From positions 22,127,142 to 22,191,141 of the forward strand of contig NC_089722.1 of the NCBI RefSeq assembly GCF_035083965.1: a stretch of 64,000 nt of DNA. The letters are read 5' to 3'. A model generated the notes under the pieces. That model was not told where the DNA came from, made no database searches, and saw only the letters and a program-made list of their open reading frames with translations. Shown piece after piece: positions 1 through 11,048 of this stretch (its first letter is position 1; each line of letters opens with the position of its first letter). A program made the translations under genes and the position numbers. This stretch comes from Branchiostoma lanceolatum (lineage: Eukaryota; Chordata; Leptocardii; Amphioxiformes; Branchiostomatidae).

Positions 1-360
1 TCATCACCCAGCGCATGCTAACTGCCATTTAGAGTTTCTGATGCATGATTCGGGCATTCTTCCTGTCCAACTAGTGTGTTTAGGAAAAGTCATTCAGTGG
101 CTTATAGAATTTTATAAGTTGATAATTGAAGTTTACAATTCATCATGTCTGTAAAATTCCAGCTGTTTCTGAAAGAAAGATAGAATTGATATGTTTTATT
201 CAAAACTAATCCCCACATTTTGATATCCAAAAGGAAAAGTCAGAATCCTTTATTCAAAATCACAACTCATGGCACCACATATATCTCATGTATATCATAA
301 GAGGATTATGAATTGGAGTTACTTATTTGGTTACTAATATTTCTCCACCTTTTCTTCCAG

Positions 361-429
361 GAGTATCTTCATTTGGAACGTTCATACTCAGATATGCAGA
401 AGAGATACCACAGAGGAGGTCTTAGATAA
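361..429 (+). CDS. Possible terminal coding exon of an upstream gene
   Basis: A pyrimidine-rich acceptor ending at 360 (ttttcttccag) is followed by a short open frame that reads EYLHLERSYSDMQKRY and then six more residues before TAA at 427-429. An AATAAA lies about 100 bases further on, at 526-531. This is the layout expected of the last exon of a gene starting left of the window. The peptide is charged and coiled-coil-like, but I do not recognise the family. A second frame through the same exon is also open for longer, so the phase is uncertain. It could also be chance. Confidence 0.3.
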   Translation, partial: EYLHLERSYSDMQKRYHRGGLR

Positions 430-466
430 CAAACATAGAAAACCAGGATTTTTTCTTAGTAATAAG

Positions 467-643
467 GCAGTTCACAGTTTAAACTGCACATGTGCATCAA
501 GATGCATTGTGGCCCCTGAGACATAAATAAAGCATGTCTTGATATGAATTAACCATGGTGCAGACAAGAACTGTTTACAAGGTCATTCACCTTTGACATA
601 CTACCCACAATACATCTCATGTGCAGTTTAAATCGTGAAGCAG
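467..643. repeat. Fold-back repeat carrying an AATAAA
   Basis: Two arms of about 40 bases, at 467-512 and 605-643, are imperfect inverse complements; both contain CAGTTTAAA and a TGCACATG-like core. The spacer holds AATAAA at 526-531, so the candidate polyadenylation signal for the exon at 361 would lie inside the element. It looks like a non-autonomous inverted-repeat element. Confidence 0.55.
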
Positions 644-1388
644 CTTATTATGAAGGTCTTTTTGTAGCAAAGTGTATTGTGATCGCAAAGGGATTTTGAT
701 ATTTGATAAATAATTACTTGTACACAAAAAATTCTATTTGCATTTTTCTAGTAAAGAATCTGATTCATAGATAATCATGTTGTTAACATTATTCAGTATC
801 AAAGAGTGGTTATGTATGTATATGATGCTCATGTATTTGGTTTGTATATTATCCTGTCGATTTTATTCAGTATTGCTGCTTCTCAAATGACTTTTGGATG
901 ATTTTTATATTATTTGATGATAAATCCAGGAGATTGAACGTGTGTTTTGGGTAATCTTATCAATTTTGGATGAAAACTCGACCTTATGTTATGAGGAATG
1001 AATGACAATAGCCAGTACCATCTGACTGTTCTACAGTACATGTATATGATGCACAAGTCGTAATGGTATGAATTTCTATGAAGACATACATTATTGAGTT
1101 AATAAGAGATTAATACTTCTACATTTTGTAAAAGGATATGCCAGAGAGAATGAACATTGTTTGTGGGGTAAAAGAATCTAAAAGAAACTGCATGCTATGG
1201 TGATGCCAGGGAAACACTATGATCTTAAATGTTTTCAAAAATTTTTAATGTCACAAATTCCCTACCTTATACATTTGACAAAAGCTACTTTGGGATAGAT
1301 TTCTAGGTCACCTGGATCGGATCAGTCCCAATCATATACTAGTAACTCTTTGAAAATTTGTAATGAAAACCTTGTCAAGTCTATGATG
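644..1388. other. AT-rich intergenic sequence
   Basis: I see no exon, RNA gene or clear repeat here. Confidence 0.5.
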
Positions 1389-1537
1389 TGAAAGTAGTAA
1401 TCTCCAAGCAGATCTACACAGTGCCAAAAATCGTATATGCTAGCCAGAGAATCTCCAGTCAACCAGAGAAGCTTCTCTGGCTAGCATATACGATTTTCGG
1501 CACCGTGTAGATCTGCTTGGAGATTATGAAAGTAGTA
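1389..1537. mobile_element. Foldback MITE with 11-bp direct repeats
   Basis: Near-perfect inverted arms of about 50 bases (1400-1450 and 1474-1526) begin with ATCTCCAAGCAGATCTACAC and enclose a 23-base loop. The whole is bracketed by a perfect direct repeat TGAAAGTAGTA at 1389-1399 and 1527-1537, read as a target-site duplication. A degenerate match to one arm tip lies at about 63290-63330. Confidence 0.85.
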
Positions 1538-2040
1538 GCAGATGAGCAATCAGTCTTACATTTGAGGGAGGTAATCCTGGCATGGAGAATATAGTACATG
1601 TACTTGTATTTTCTTCACAATGTGTGTATATAGTGGAAATACTACACAGGACAGTACGGAGGAGCACAGAGAGGTTGGGAATAGGTGAAGGGTAACCAGT
1701 ATGTTTGAAGAAATAACCTAGGAATGAATTGTACTATACTGAAATTCTATTTTTATTAAAGGACTCCAGAATCATTCAGAGTTGATATTTACTACTGTTG
1801 TTTCTGTTGGTTTAGATAATGTCTTTTTATGGGACATATTTTGTTGTTCATTCACCAACAAAGTGATTTTGACATGTCATGCTTTAGGGATTTGCATATC
1901 CAACATCATAGCTCAGTCATAATTTAAGGCTTTCTGTGCAAAAGTTATGATTCCTTTTAGCTGTGGTTGAGGAAGGGAAAGGAAGATACCAGAAGCAGGT
2001 GTTATAAAATGAGACAACTTCCCCGTTCACTGGAGATAGC
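1538..2040. other. Intergenic, nothing recognised
   Basis: AT-rich sequence with no supported gene or repeat. Confidence 0.45.
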
Positions 2041-2311
2041 AATTACCTTTTATTGGTCAATCAAGGTGTGTCCAGGCAAACAACAACCTTTCTCCAGAGA
2101 CAAGAAGTGTGTTGCTGGACGAAAGAATGACCTGTAGAACACTAAGTCTTGCCAAGGAGGTTTAAGACAGTCTACTAATTACCACTTGTTGGTCAGTCAA
2201 CGAGGTGTGTCCTGCAAAAACAAAAACCTTTCTCCAGAGACTCGAGCCATGTTGCTGGACGAAATAAATGACCTGTAGGACACTGAGTCTTGCCAAGGAG
2301 GTTTAAGACAG
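2041..2311. repeat. Tandem duplication, about 135-bp unit, two copies
   Basis: The segments 2041-2170 and 2177-2311 share the same order of blocks: AATTACC, TTGGTCA, CTTTCTCCAGAGAC, GTTGCTGGACGAAA, GACCTGTAG, and GCCAAGGAGGTTTAAGACAG at the end. They differ by scattered substitutions and small indels. The copies lie upstream of the first coiled-coil family gene. Confidence 0.8.
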
Positions 2312-2855
2312 TACATTTGTATTAAACTTCCTTGGTCTTGCTCAGTGAAAGGACATGATGGAACGATATGACTCAATACTGTGTGCTGGCAATTGAACTC
2401 CTTAACTGTTGCCTCTTGTAAAAGAATATATATGGCCTCCGTCGGTCAGTATTGGGAATGAATGGAAGCTGGTGATTGTAATGACCAAAGATTTATGGAG
2501 TGTCATTAGAATTACCCCCCCTGGTAATTCTAAACGTTACATAAGACCAAGGAGGTTATATAAGACATACATCTGTCAAAATGGGTACAAAAATACATAG
2601 TACAGTACCAGACACTTGGCTGCATTTTGTTCAAATCTCAACATTCAGTGCTAGTAAAGAAAGCAGATTGCAAATGGCGATGTAGAAAACTTGACTTGAC
2701 CACAAAATAGATGTCTATTCTTAGGTTCTTCCCTATTGTCCTTCGAATTATAATGAGAATGTGACAAAGACATCCCTTGAGACAAGCCATAATGGTTTAT
2801 TTTCGAGTGGAGGGAACCTGGAGAGACCAGTTTTCAGTTGCAGCAAGGCAGCAAG

Positions 2856-5800
2856 ATGATGCGAAAGGGAGAGTTTTTGCTCCTCGAAGGGAAGAAAGGC
2901 CATATCCTTCGCCGCAAAGCTCTCGTCAACAACCAACACCTTCAGTTCGAACTGGGCATGTTGGAGCAAGAGAAACGGAGGGCGGAGGTTCGACTCAGGT
3001 TTGTACAAGAATCGACTACAATAATACGTTAAACCAAGGAGGTTATATAGACTATATGACCTCCTTGGTTAAACTTTACATAAGGAGGTTTACCTGGTTG
3101 TACTTCTTTGGTCATTCTTACAAAAATTGTTTTCGGCATTAGCATAAAAGTTAATCCCTGTGTTGGTTGAAGTTACTATCAACAAATCCTTAACTTCTAA
3201 CCCAAAGACATTTGGACTCTGAAGACTTGCGCTATTCAGTCAAACGTTTGTGTAAAACCAAATTCCGTTGTGTTAGAAGTTAACTGAGATTTGTTCATGA
3301 TAGTTGATAAAGAAAGTTTACTGCAAATTCCTGCCCGTAGGCTAATTGCATGTACATGTAACACGGAGTGGACGTACAGACAATAATAACAATATGACTA
3401 CTCTAGTCCGAGTTAGCTATCGTACTTTAATAGTTGCGATGTTTGTCTCATATCGATAGGAATCCATACCGCAGAAGTTCTTTAACATTTTAACGTTGTG
3501 TCGGGGCCCAAATGTATACGCGTAAAAATAGTTTTCTGAGGAAATATACAGCTTCCTCAGGCAGATGAGCTACCGTAGAGTGCAATGATTTATCATTACG
3601 GTGAAGTAAGACAACAACGGCAGTAGATTTTATATTTTTTGATAGGGGTATATAATTGTGATGGTAGAAATGTTCAAACTGACATTGCTTTGACATAGCA
3701 TCTCGTCGAAACACTTGTCAGCAAATATCACACTTTTCTGTTCCGACAACCAAGGAATTGTGACAACAAAGTGTGTTGAGGTTGATTAAAGTTTATTTTT
3801 AGATATCTGGGTGCTGAGGACGTTTTTTCATTGTTAATGATTGTAATCAAGAGGACAAAAGGCAATTAGTCGGTGGACCGATAATTACTCCTTGTGACTC
3901 GTAACAATGGATGGCTAGGAAGTAATTGTGTTGTTGACATCGTTGTTGTGGTAACAGTAAGCAGTAGTGCATGTTCCTACACTTCCGCCTATCTCGACTG
4001 ACCGGCCAGGTGAGTTTTGTAGCCTCCTTCGCAGACCTTCTATGTGCGGCGGCCGCCTTCTAGGCGCGTGCGTGGCTACGATCTCTCCAGCATAAGAGCC
4101 CATGTTGAAGATAGTTAGATTAAAGCGCTCCAAACAAAATGAACGCCTACTGCACCCAGAAGGTCTGCGAAGAAGGCTAGTTTTGGTCGTGTTTGCCCAA
4201 GTGCATCTTGCTAAGTTGGCGTTTAATAGGGGGCGCGTCTATCCATACGTACCTTTCCCTTCGATTGCAAGTTCAACATGTCCTTTTTTACTCCGGGAAG
4301 GAGGATGACCTCCTTCTGGGAGTATTGGGAATGCATTTGTTTACGCGTTCGCAGCTATAACTCACGATCCCGTTGTCGCACTGGTGTGTAACTTGGCATA
4401 TCGTTTGCCTGGTTCGGCGTGGTGATGCACAATAGCTTTGTTACACCATAACTACTTTAAACGTCAATCCAATATCGTAATTGCACCCCTATAATTAATG
4501 CTATGTCCCACTGCCCTGCCATAGGGACCATGTTATAATCCGTTATGCATGACTGGAATACTTCAGGCAGATACGGGGTATAAATCTTCCTTACTTGCTG
4601 TGATCGTATAGTCACTGTTACATTGAAAAATAGACAACGTGCATCACCACACGCAACCTAGCAAACGATATACCAAGTTACATACCAATGCGGCGACGGG
4701 AATTGTGAGTTTTCGCTGCGAACATGTGCCGAGTGAGCTTCAGTCTGTGTATTAAGTATGCCGTGTCCCTCGCAACTCGCATACACTACAGTATGTGCGC
4801 ACGGGACGGACGATGCATTTTTACGCACAGTGTGAAAATGACAAATCTCTGGACCTTCAAACTTACCACACTTGTAGTTTATAATACGGAGGCTGTGACA
4901 ATGTAAAAAGTTTACGCAGGGGATGAAAGATTGTTGAGAAATATATCTCAGAAAAGTGCGCGCGCCAGTGTCACTTCCGGGTGGTTAGATCCGGTGACCT
5001 TTGACCTTCGTGAAATGTTACGATAATTATAGCCTTTTTTATTGCAAATAGCTAGATAGCTATAGATCAGGCCGGCCTGCAATAAATTGTGGAAAGAGGA
5101 TTTACTGCATATTTGTGATTTCTGATACATCTTAGTTGTAAGGCTGAATGGTTCGTTGATAATTGAAAAGGGGCCATCTAGATCTAACTTTGTGACTTTT
5201 CCCGGAATTTCTAGATCCCATCTGTGCCATGCTGTACAAACATACTTTTCAGCAGGTTGACCACTCCTGTATTGAAAGAAAAAGATAAACAAACGCTTTT
5301 TCTTTACTTGCTCTAAAACACTACTTGGACTGAGCAGAGATGCAATTTGTGTGGGTCAATACTTGTACATACTATAAATACTTCACGGAGAATTGTGTCC
5401 TACGGACTCTTGTTTTCAGATTCGAGCTAGGTACTAGGTATGTTGGATGTTTGCCATGAAATTGCACTGGTATGCTATTGGTCGAAAATTTGTACCGTTG
5501 TATCTTGTAGATTTTAGAATATTTCCCCTTCTGTTTCTACAGATCAAAGAAGGACCAGCTTTTGCGTCAGTTTCAAAACCTCCGAAAACGCAGCGACGAA
5601 ATCAGGAAAGATTTAGAGCACAGAGAGCATTCACCCAGAAAAACCTGCATTGGTCCGTCTGCACTGCCATCGTCAAGCACGACAACGTCTTCGGAAGAAA
5701 ACCCTGGCGGTTCTAAAGAAGATATATTCCGTGCCGGTGAAAAAACCGAAACCGCACGGAAAAGATGGTCAATTGCAACTTGTGCGGTGGGTTGTTCACA

Positions 5801-6425
5801 ACATATACAACGTCTGAGAGGCTTTCCAACATTCCCATCTCATTTCAAGCCACGTTTCAAAATCACGGAAAACGACAAACGTGTTTCTAGCAAGGATGAA
5901 ACCGTATCAAAGCGCCGTGAAAGCCTCGATCCCACAATGTTAGCTTCAGTGCTGGATGTAGACAGCTCTATTGTAAAGCTGGACGTACAGGTCTATGCCC
6001 GGGTGCAATGGTCGCCCACGGCTGTTAGAAAGACTTTGGCACTCATGGGCGATGAAGAGCACAACGGAGGGAAGACAGTGCCTTCCTGCGGCGTGACGCG
6101 GCAACGCAGAGCAAGTGTTGCTTGTCCCACCTGGACGAGCAGACCGAGCGGCACACGGCTTCCACCTTTAACGTCTAACAGGATGACTGACACGGCTGTC
6201 ATGAGGAATGGCGCAAGCGTACATGGACGAAGGCACTCTCTCCCTGAAATAACTGTTACTCATCCACCATTGACGGTCGAGTCACACGGTCATGTAGGCG
6301 GCATAGGGTCCTGTCTAGGCTTTGGCACAATGTCTAGGCCAAGAAAATCTTCAGTTACCTTCGCTGAAAGAAATATCATAAAAGAAGATGATGATGATGA
6401 TCTTCTCTTGTCTCCTGTCTCATGA
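2856..6425 (+). CDS. Coiled-coil-like protein with RRxS motifs, paralogue A (two exons)
   Basis: Exon 1 is 2856-2998 (donor cag|gtttgt) and exon 2 is 5543-6425 (acceptor ctacag|a). The junction splits one AGA codon 2+1, giving 341 residues. The start is the ATG pair at 2856; no in-frame ATG is clear upstream. Residues 1-80 are rich in Glu, Lys, Arg and Leu and coiled-coil-like, with a HLQFELGMLEQ block followed by a LLRQFQNLRKRSDEI block after the junction. The rest is basic and low in complexity, with KRRESLDP, RQRRASVA, GRRHSLPEI and PRKSSVTF, which match Arg-x-x-Ser sites of basophilic kinases and in part 14-3-3 ligands. No catalytic domain or membrane segment is visible. It is a tandem paralogue of the gene at 13309-16204: same intron position and phase, and a shared SLDP/VLDV-x2-S block. 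I do not recognise a vertebrate orthologue; the function is unknown. The first exon could extend further 5'. Confidence 0.68.
3028..3074. repeat. Short hairpin built on CCAAGGAGGTT
   Basis: Arms 3028-3049 and 3053-3074 are inverse complements at about 20 of 22 positions. The element lies in the intron 30 bases after the end of exon 1 of paralogue A. The same CCAAGGAGGT core occurs nearby at about 2152, 2293 and 2550. Confidence 0.7.
4020..4180. mobile_element. 161-bp inverted-repeat MITE in paralogue A intron
   Basis: The left tip TAGCCTCCTTCGCAGACCTT and the inverse complement of the right tip (CTAGCCTTCTTCGCAGACC) pair over about 28 bases. The interior has no coding capacity. Confidence 0.75.
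4347..4723. mobile_element. About 377-bp inverted-repeat MITE in paralogue A intron
   Basis: Arms of about 85 bases (4347-4431 and 4638-4723) share GTTCGCAGC, AACTCAC, GTAACTTGG, ATATCGTTTGC and GGTGATGCAC in inverted order. The interior is AT-rich and non-coding. Confidence 0.75.
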
Positions 6426-6429
6426 CCTC

Positions 6430-6580
6430 GGTTAAAAGCATGCAGGCTGATTTGATTCCTCATCAATATTGTACAGGAAAAGCAGTGAAAGATGAAATAC
6501 ACTTTATTTGCCATTGCCCTCATCATAGCACCGAAAGAGACCAACTATTTAACCTAGTCAGCAAACTTGTCCCCAGCTTT
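6430..6580 (+). pseudogene. LINE reverse-transcriptase C-terminal remnant, part 1
   Basis: An open stretch reads KDEIHFICHCPHHSTERDQL, then LVSKLVPSF. This matches the Cys/His-rich block typical of the extreme C-terminus of ORF2 in CR1/L2-type non-LTR retrotransposons. It is cut off by the inverted-repeat element starting at 6581. The probable continuation lies at 8254. There is no RT catalytic core in the window, so it is a 5'-truncated dead copy. Confidence 0.55.
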
Positions 6581-7682
6581 GTAACGTTGGGTAACATAAA
6601 TTCGCCATTTTTCCGATAATGGTTGACTGAAATCAATCTAGCAGAACAATAAACCATCCTTTTTTTCTATTATTCTGTCAGTATCATGTACTACATGTAT
6701 CTTTGCACTAATCATATATATGGTAGATTTTGTCTCTAGTCGTGCTGACACCATAATATTTCAACTTGAAACTACCGTCCGCCGAACGCACAATGACGGT
6801 GTTGTCGGACAGGTGTGAACATTATTTCGGGAGAGAAGATTCGTCTTGAATATCTTACCGCCAATTACATTTCATACAGCAGCTATTCGTTCCATCTTTG
6901 GCTTGAGGAGAGTGCTATGGATATAGACGTGTCCAAGTAAAAAAATACACGAAAAAACGGCCGTACCGCACACATCAGGCCTTCGGAAACAACCCGTGTG
7001 TTGAGTCGGTAGAACGTCACTCAAAGTCGACCCCCACCGTCATGGAAATTTGTACATTATTCATCGGGGCGTTAGCTGGATGCCGTAGAAATGGTAATAC
7101 TACTATGTCCATGTGTTTCTACTTGTGCTAAGAGCAAACTTTGAGGAAAACATCGTCATCAGTCCACCATCACACACAACATTTAGACAAAAAAGTGTTC
7201 CTCGCAAACGTTTGTCGTCTGCCGAATAGCAGGATTCTGGGTAACGAATATGGTGGCGGGAAAATTCACCGTAGTGCCGTAGCCATTGGTTGTAGCAACA
7301 AAGAGGCGTTTTGATGATTAATCACACTTAGAGTCCAGTTGTAGGTTAGCAAAAGAGATTCTAATAAGTTGTATTGTAAATAATTGTGTTGAGCAGGAAG
7401 CGGATGTGACATTTGTCTTATAAACCAACAAACAACTATGTAGTATAATTCTCCCACGAAGCCCTCAGACTGTGACAATAAGGGACGGAGAGTTTTTGAC
7501 GTAGCCAACTTCTAATGCATGGTTATCGAAGCTTTTCAGCCAGTGTTCTGAATACGTTAGTCTGTCAAGTTTGCATTTCTAGCGGTATTACTGATGTTGC
7601 ATCTAGCACATATCCCTAAATACCCCGTTTTCGAAAAATCGCGAATTTAAGTACCCCGCGAATTTATGTTACCCAACGTTAC
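6581..7682. mobile_element. 1.1-kb DNA element with perfect 24-bp terminal inverted repeats
   Basis: The 24 bases at 6581-6604 (beginning GTAACGTTGGGTAACATAAA) recur exactly, inverted, at 7659-7682. No transposase frame is seen, so it is non-autonomous. It interrupts a LINE remnant. An AATAAA at 6648-6653, the nearest one after the paralogue A stop, lies inside the element. Confidence 0.8.
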
Positions 7683-7698
7683 GTCGCACTGTCTTTCT

Positions 7699-8253
7699 GT
7701 TAAAGGCAACCTAAGCAATATTAGGGTGCTGAAATTCATATATTCAAAATCAATTTTTTTCTGATTTCTATCCATAGTAAGTTTAGATAACACTATCCCA
7801 TCGCATATCGACCATCATGGAGCAAAAATGTGATGTCGTTGTGTGGTGGGAACTCATTGAAAATCTGAGCACTTGGAGGCCAGCCATTATTTCAAATCTT
7901 CCGAACATGCACAATTCTGACCGATAAGTCCCGAACGCTTCCGAAGAAATTATCACGTGGTCATGGCTAAATGTGCTTGGGCATTGTGACGTCACGCGAC
8001 CGGAAGTTACCGAAAATTGTCGACAGAAAACGGTTACGGCTGTATTCTGGCCTGATTTTTTTGGGGAGCCAATAAATGAAATACTCCTTTTGTGGCTTGC
8101 TTCTGTGCTATTTGTAAACGCCGTAAGTATGAAATTAAGATGCAGATGTGCTAATATGGGGAAGCAAATATCAGTTTCAACCTCACCAAACAGGATTGTT
8201 TTCCCCAGAACAATTCAAGTTTTACCCCCAAAATCGCTTAGGGCACCTTTAAC
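7699..8253. mobile_element. 555-bp inverted-repeat element
   Basis: The left end GTTAAAGGCAACCTAAGC and the inverse complement of the right end (GTTAAAGGTGCCCTAAGC) match at 16 of 18 positions. It lies 16 bases after the previous element, and both sit inside the LINE remnant. Confidence 0.7.
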
Positions 8254-8492
8254 ACCAGCCAATGCATATATCTCCCAAAACGTCGGGAATTTCATATTCC
8301 ACTGTGCACAAAAAAGGAAATCAAACCCAATAGCAACTGTATAGTTTAGATGTAGCGCTAGTTGACGATTTTCATTTTACTTTGTGTTTATTTCATTACT
8401 GTGTAATTATCATTATCTCATTATCTCATTTCCTTGTATTCTTGCAACTAGCCCCCGGGCATGAATTTGCAATAAAGTTATTTTTATTATCA
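8254..8492 (+). pseudogene. LINE remnant, part 2, with 3' tail
   Basis: A short frame ends VGNFIFHCAQKRKSNPIATV and stops at 8342-8344, like the last residues of many LINE ORF2 proteins. It is followed by an untranslated tail ending GCATGAATTTGCAATAAAG and a T/A-rich end. A similar tail occurs at 21840-21900. Together with 6430-6580 this is read as one LINE 3' end split by two DNA elements. Confidence 0.5.
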
Positions 8493-8859
8493 ATAGATCT
8501 AGATAAGGCCATGCTGATCTGATTATATGGATAACATCCTCTGGGAACCCTAAGACTGATGCGACCGTGCGAATAAAACAAAAGTTTGTAAAAAAAAAAA
8601 AAGTGCCTTCAGTATGAAATCTAAGTGGTCAGGAAGGTTGAACAGATAACTAAACACACAGAGGTACGACGGTATTATAAAACTTACCAAGGTCAAAAAG
8701 GACACGAGGCATCTCTGACATCTGGTTATAGCTTCCGGACGTCTCTCTGAAAACCTCTGACATCTTGTCGTCACGAGAGCGAAGCATAGAATGACCAGGG
8801 AAACTTGACCTTGTTGTCAACTTCTTCTTCTTCTTCTTTGGCAGTCCAGTCTCGGAAGA

Positions 8860-8982
8860 CTATATGTGCGCCCCTGGAGTTCTCTTGTGACTTCTAATGT
8901 GGCTTGAGAGTCCAGCTCTGGATTTGCACACCCTGTTGCACACACTGCATGAGTGCTGTGTGGTTAGGGGTGCATTAGGTTG
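8860..8982 (-). pseudogene. LINE C-terminal C2H2 finger fragment
   Basis: On the minus strand an open frame contains CSVCNRVCKSRAGLSSHIRSH, a perfect CX2C-X12-HX3H zinc-finger spacing, then a stop. A lone C2H2 motif at the C-terminus of a truncated frame is common in several non-LTR retrotransposon ORF2 proteins of marine invertebrates. The frame closes upstream at 8983, so only the last 40 residues remain. It could alternatively be a gene-derived exon, but no splice sites support that. Confidence 0.45.
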
Positions 8983-9250
8983 TCAACAAAGCCACAAAAA
9001 TTGTGCTTCCCTTGTCACTACGGAAACAGCGTGGCAACCAATGAGAGACGAGATATTTTGTGTACATCGGCCAATCACAGGAGCACTTCTATCACACTTT
9101 GTTATTGGCCAATCAGAGGCGTGGGTACATGACAATTGGATCATGCCATCCAGGACAGGGGGGACTTTTTCCAATTTACAAAAAAGCAGAAACCAATCAA
9201 AAAAAAAAAAACGCAGAATTCACAAAAGGCACAGTACCACATATTCATAA
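8983..9250. other. Orphan cluster of CCAAT boxes
   Basis: CCAAT occurs at 9038, 9071 and 9109, two of them in identical GGCCAATCA contexts. No gene start is visible nearby. It could be a relic promoter of a mobile element. Confidence 0.35.
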
Positions 9251-9602
9251 TGTCACATTGATTAAACAGCATAGTATAAAGTCTTATTTTGATAAGAAAA
9301 GCGACGGAATATTATGCTGCTTTACTGTGGTTCAGATGTCTTGATCAAAGTGATAAATCTTCCCTTGGTGCTGAAAAACCTTCTATTGGCCTGGACCTAC
9401 AAACATTGACATTCCTTTGCTGTTGCTATTTTATTTTCATACCTTGAGGCGCTTATGAAAATCGCCGTGTTGCTGACCATTGACGTTTCCCGAGTTGTGT
9501 CCTACTTGCCAGGGACGACCATTGAGCGAGTGTGCTTGTTGTGATTGACGATTTCCCGGCCTGTCATCCACGGTCCATGGATGGTGGCCGATGTATAGAC
9601 TC

Positions 9603-10066
9603 TCCTCAATAATAATGAAAATCAGATAATGATTTGCATGATAATTATCTAATTATGTAAATCACCACTAAAGCTATCTACATACCAAAAATCATGACCA
9701 TCCATCAACCCCTTCTTGAGTTATTCTGTTTCAAAGTCTGAAGCAAAACCTGCTTCTTCACTTAAAAAAAGCCAATGGGGGCCAAAACCACTACATGCAC
9801 CACTTACTTTCTTGCTTTCCGAAGAACTTTCTACCATTCAAAAATCACGACCATGACATGTCCAGAACACGAGATATCGAACCCAGAAGTTCGGCAGCAG
9901 TACCGTAACAGGCCGCTAGGGGAACCAAAATCTTATTGTTTTTAGGTCTCATCAACACCTACCCAAATACCAAATATCAAGACAATCCATCAATGACTTC
10001 TCGAGTTATACTGCTAATGCACACACATACATACAGACATACATAACTACATACATACATAAAAAC
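9603..10066 (-). repeat. Octamer-rich dispersed repeat, reverse copy
   Basis: The inverse complement matches the repeats at 43156-44180 and 62937-64000. It shares the block about a cursor 'Gly-like' GGCTTGATGGATGGTCATGA, the CAGGTTTTGC block, GGCCCCCTAGCGGC-like text and TTTGCAT cores. It is a truncated copy. Confidence 0.7.
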
Positions 10067-11048
10067 GTACCCCGAACATAAACTTCTTGTATACAAAATG
10101 TGAATCTTGTAATTGAATGGCTTTTTGTATGTAGAAGCTAGAAGAGGTAAATCCTGTACCTCAGCCTAGTTTATGGTCATCAACATGTTGTGTATATCAA
10201 ATGTCTTGTCTGTCATTATTTTCCCAAGTCGCTAGGGACATGAGATTGTTTTATGGCCATCATTGTGTTCTACGTATGGGTACTGGACAATGACCAACAT
10301 TGACGCGTTGTGAAATGTGCAATATTCAAAGTTGTGCTATCATTAGCGATTTCAAACAATTCTAGTCCTTTTTCAAAGAAACCTGTCAACCACTCAGTTC
10401 AATGCCCATTTCCTGACATTTTGGCGATTAAAACGGTTAAAAATGTCCCACTCCATTGAATACAATCAAAACGATCCAACGTTATGGTGTTGTCTGCCAG
10501 CAGAAAAAAAGCTATTTTGGCCAAGCCTCCACCAAGCATTTCTATATACATTTGGAAGTACTGTATATCAAAGAATGTCTAGACGTTAGAAACTCCTCCA
10601 ATGATTGTAAAATCCCATTGTCATCCCATACTACTACACCATATTGTATACTAGTAAGAGAGACTGATTAGCCTAACAGAATGTTATCTATGTACCAGTG
10701 AATGCCATACTTTGTACCTTGTACAATTGTTGTGCAATTAAGTTATTATTATTATTAAGGGGTTGTAGATAGCAGCATTCGGCCAAAATAGGGTGGGTGT
10801 TAATTGGCCAGGAGGGTGAGCCTGCGGTAATGTTGAAACCCCCTAGCAAATGATACCTGATACCCTAAGGTGGCCGAATTCCCATGACAAATCTTTATCC
10901 CTATTCGGCTAAATTTCACAATTTTTCAGCCAACATTACATAGATAGTCTGGCCAAGTTCAAGAGGCTAAACCGTCCAAACCTCCCTGATCCGGCGGAGA
11001 CTACTAGCATTTCAGCCTAAGCCCCCGTTGCAGCTTTCTGTAACTGGC
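10067..11048. other. Intergenic; possible retroelement 3' tail
   Basis: Around 10720-10765 the sequence TTGTGCAATTAAGTTATT followed by an ATT microsatellite resembles the LINE-like tails at 8450 and 21850. The rest shows nothing I can support. Confidence 0.35.

Noticed and set aside
9600-10070. Separate gene-like region at 9.6-10.1 kb
   Set aside because: It is an inverted copy of the dispersed octamer-rich repeat.
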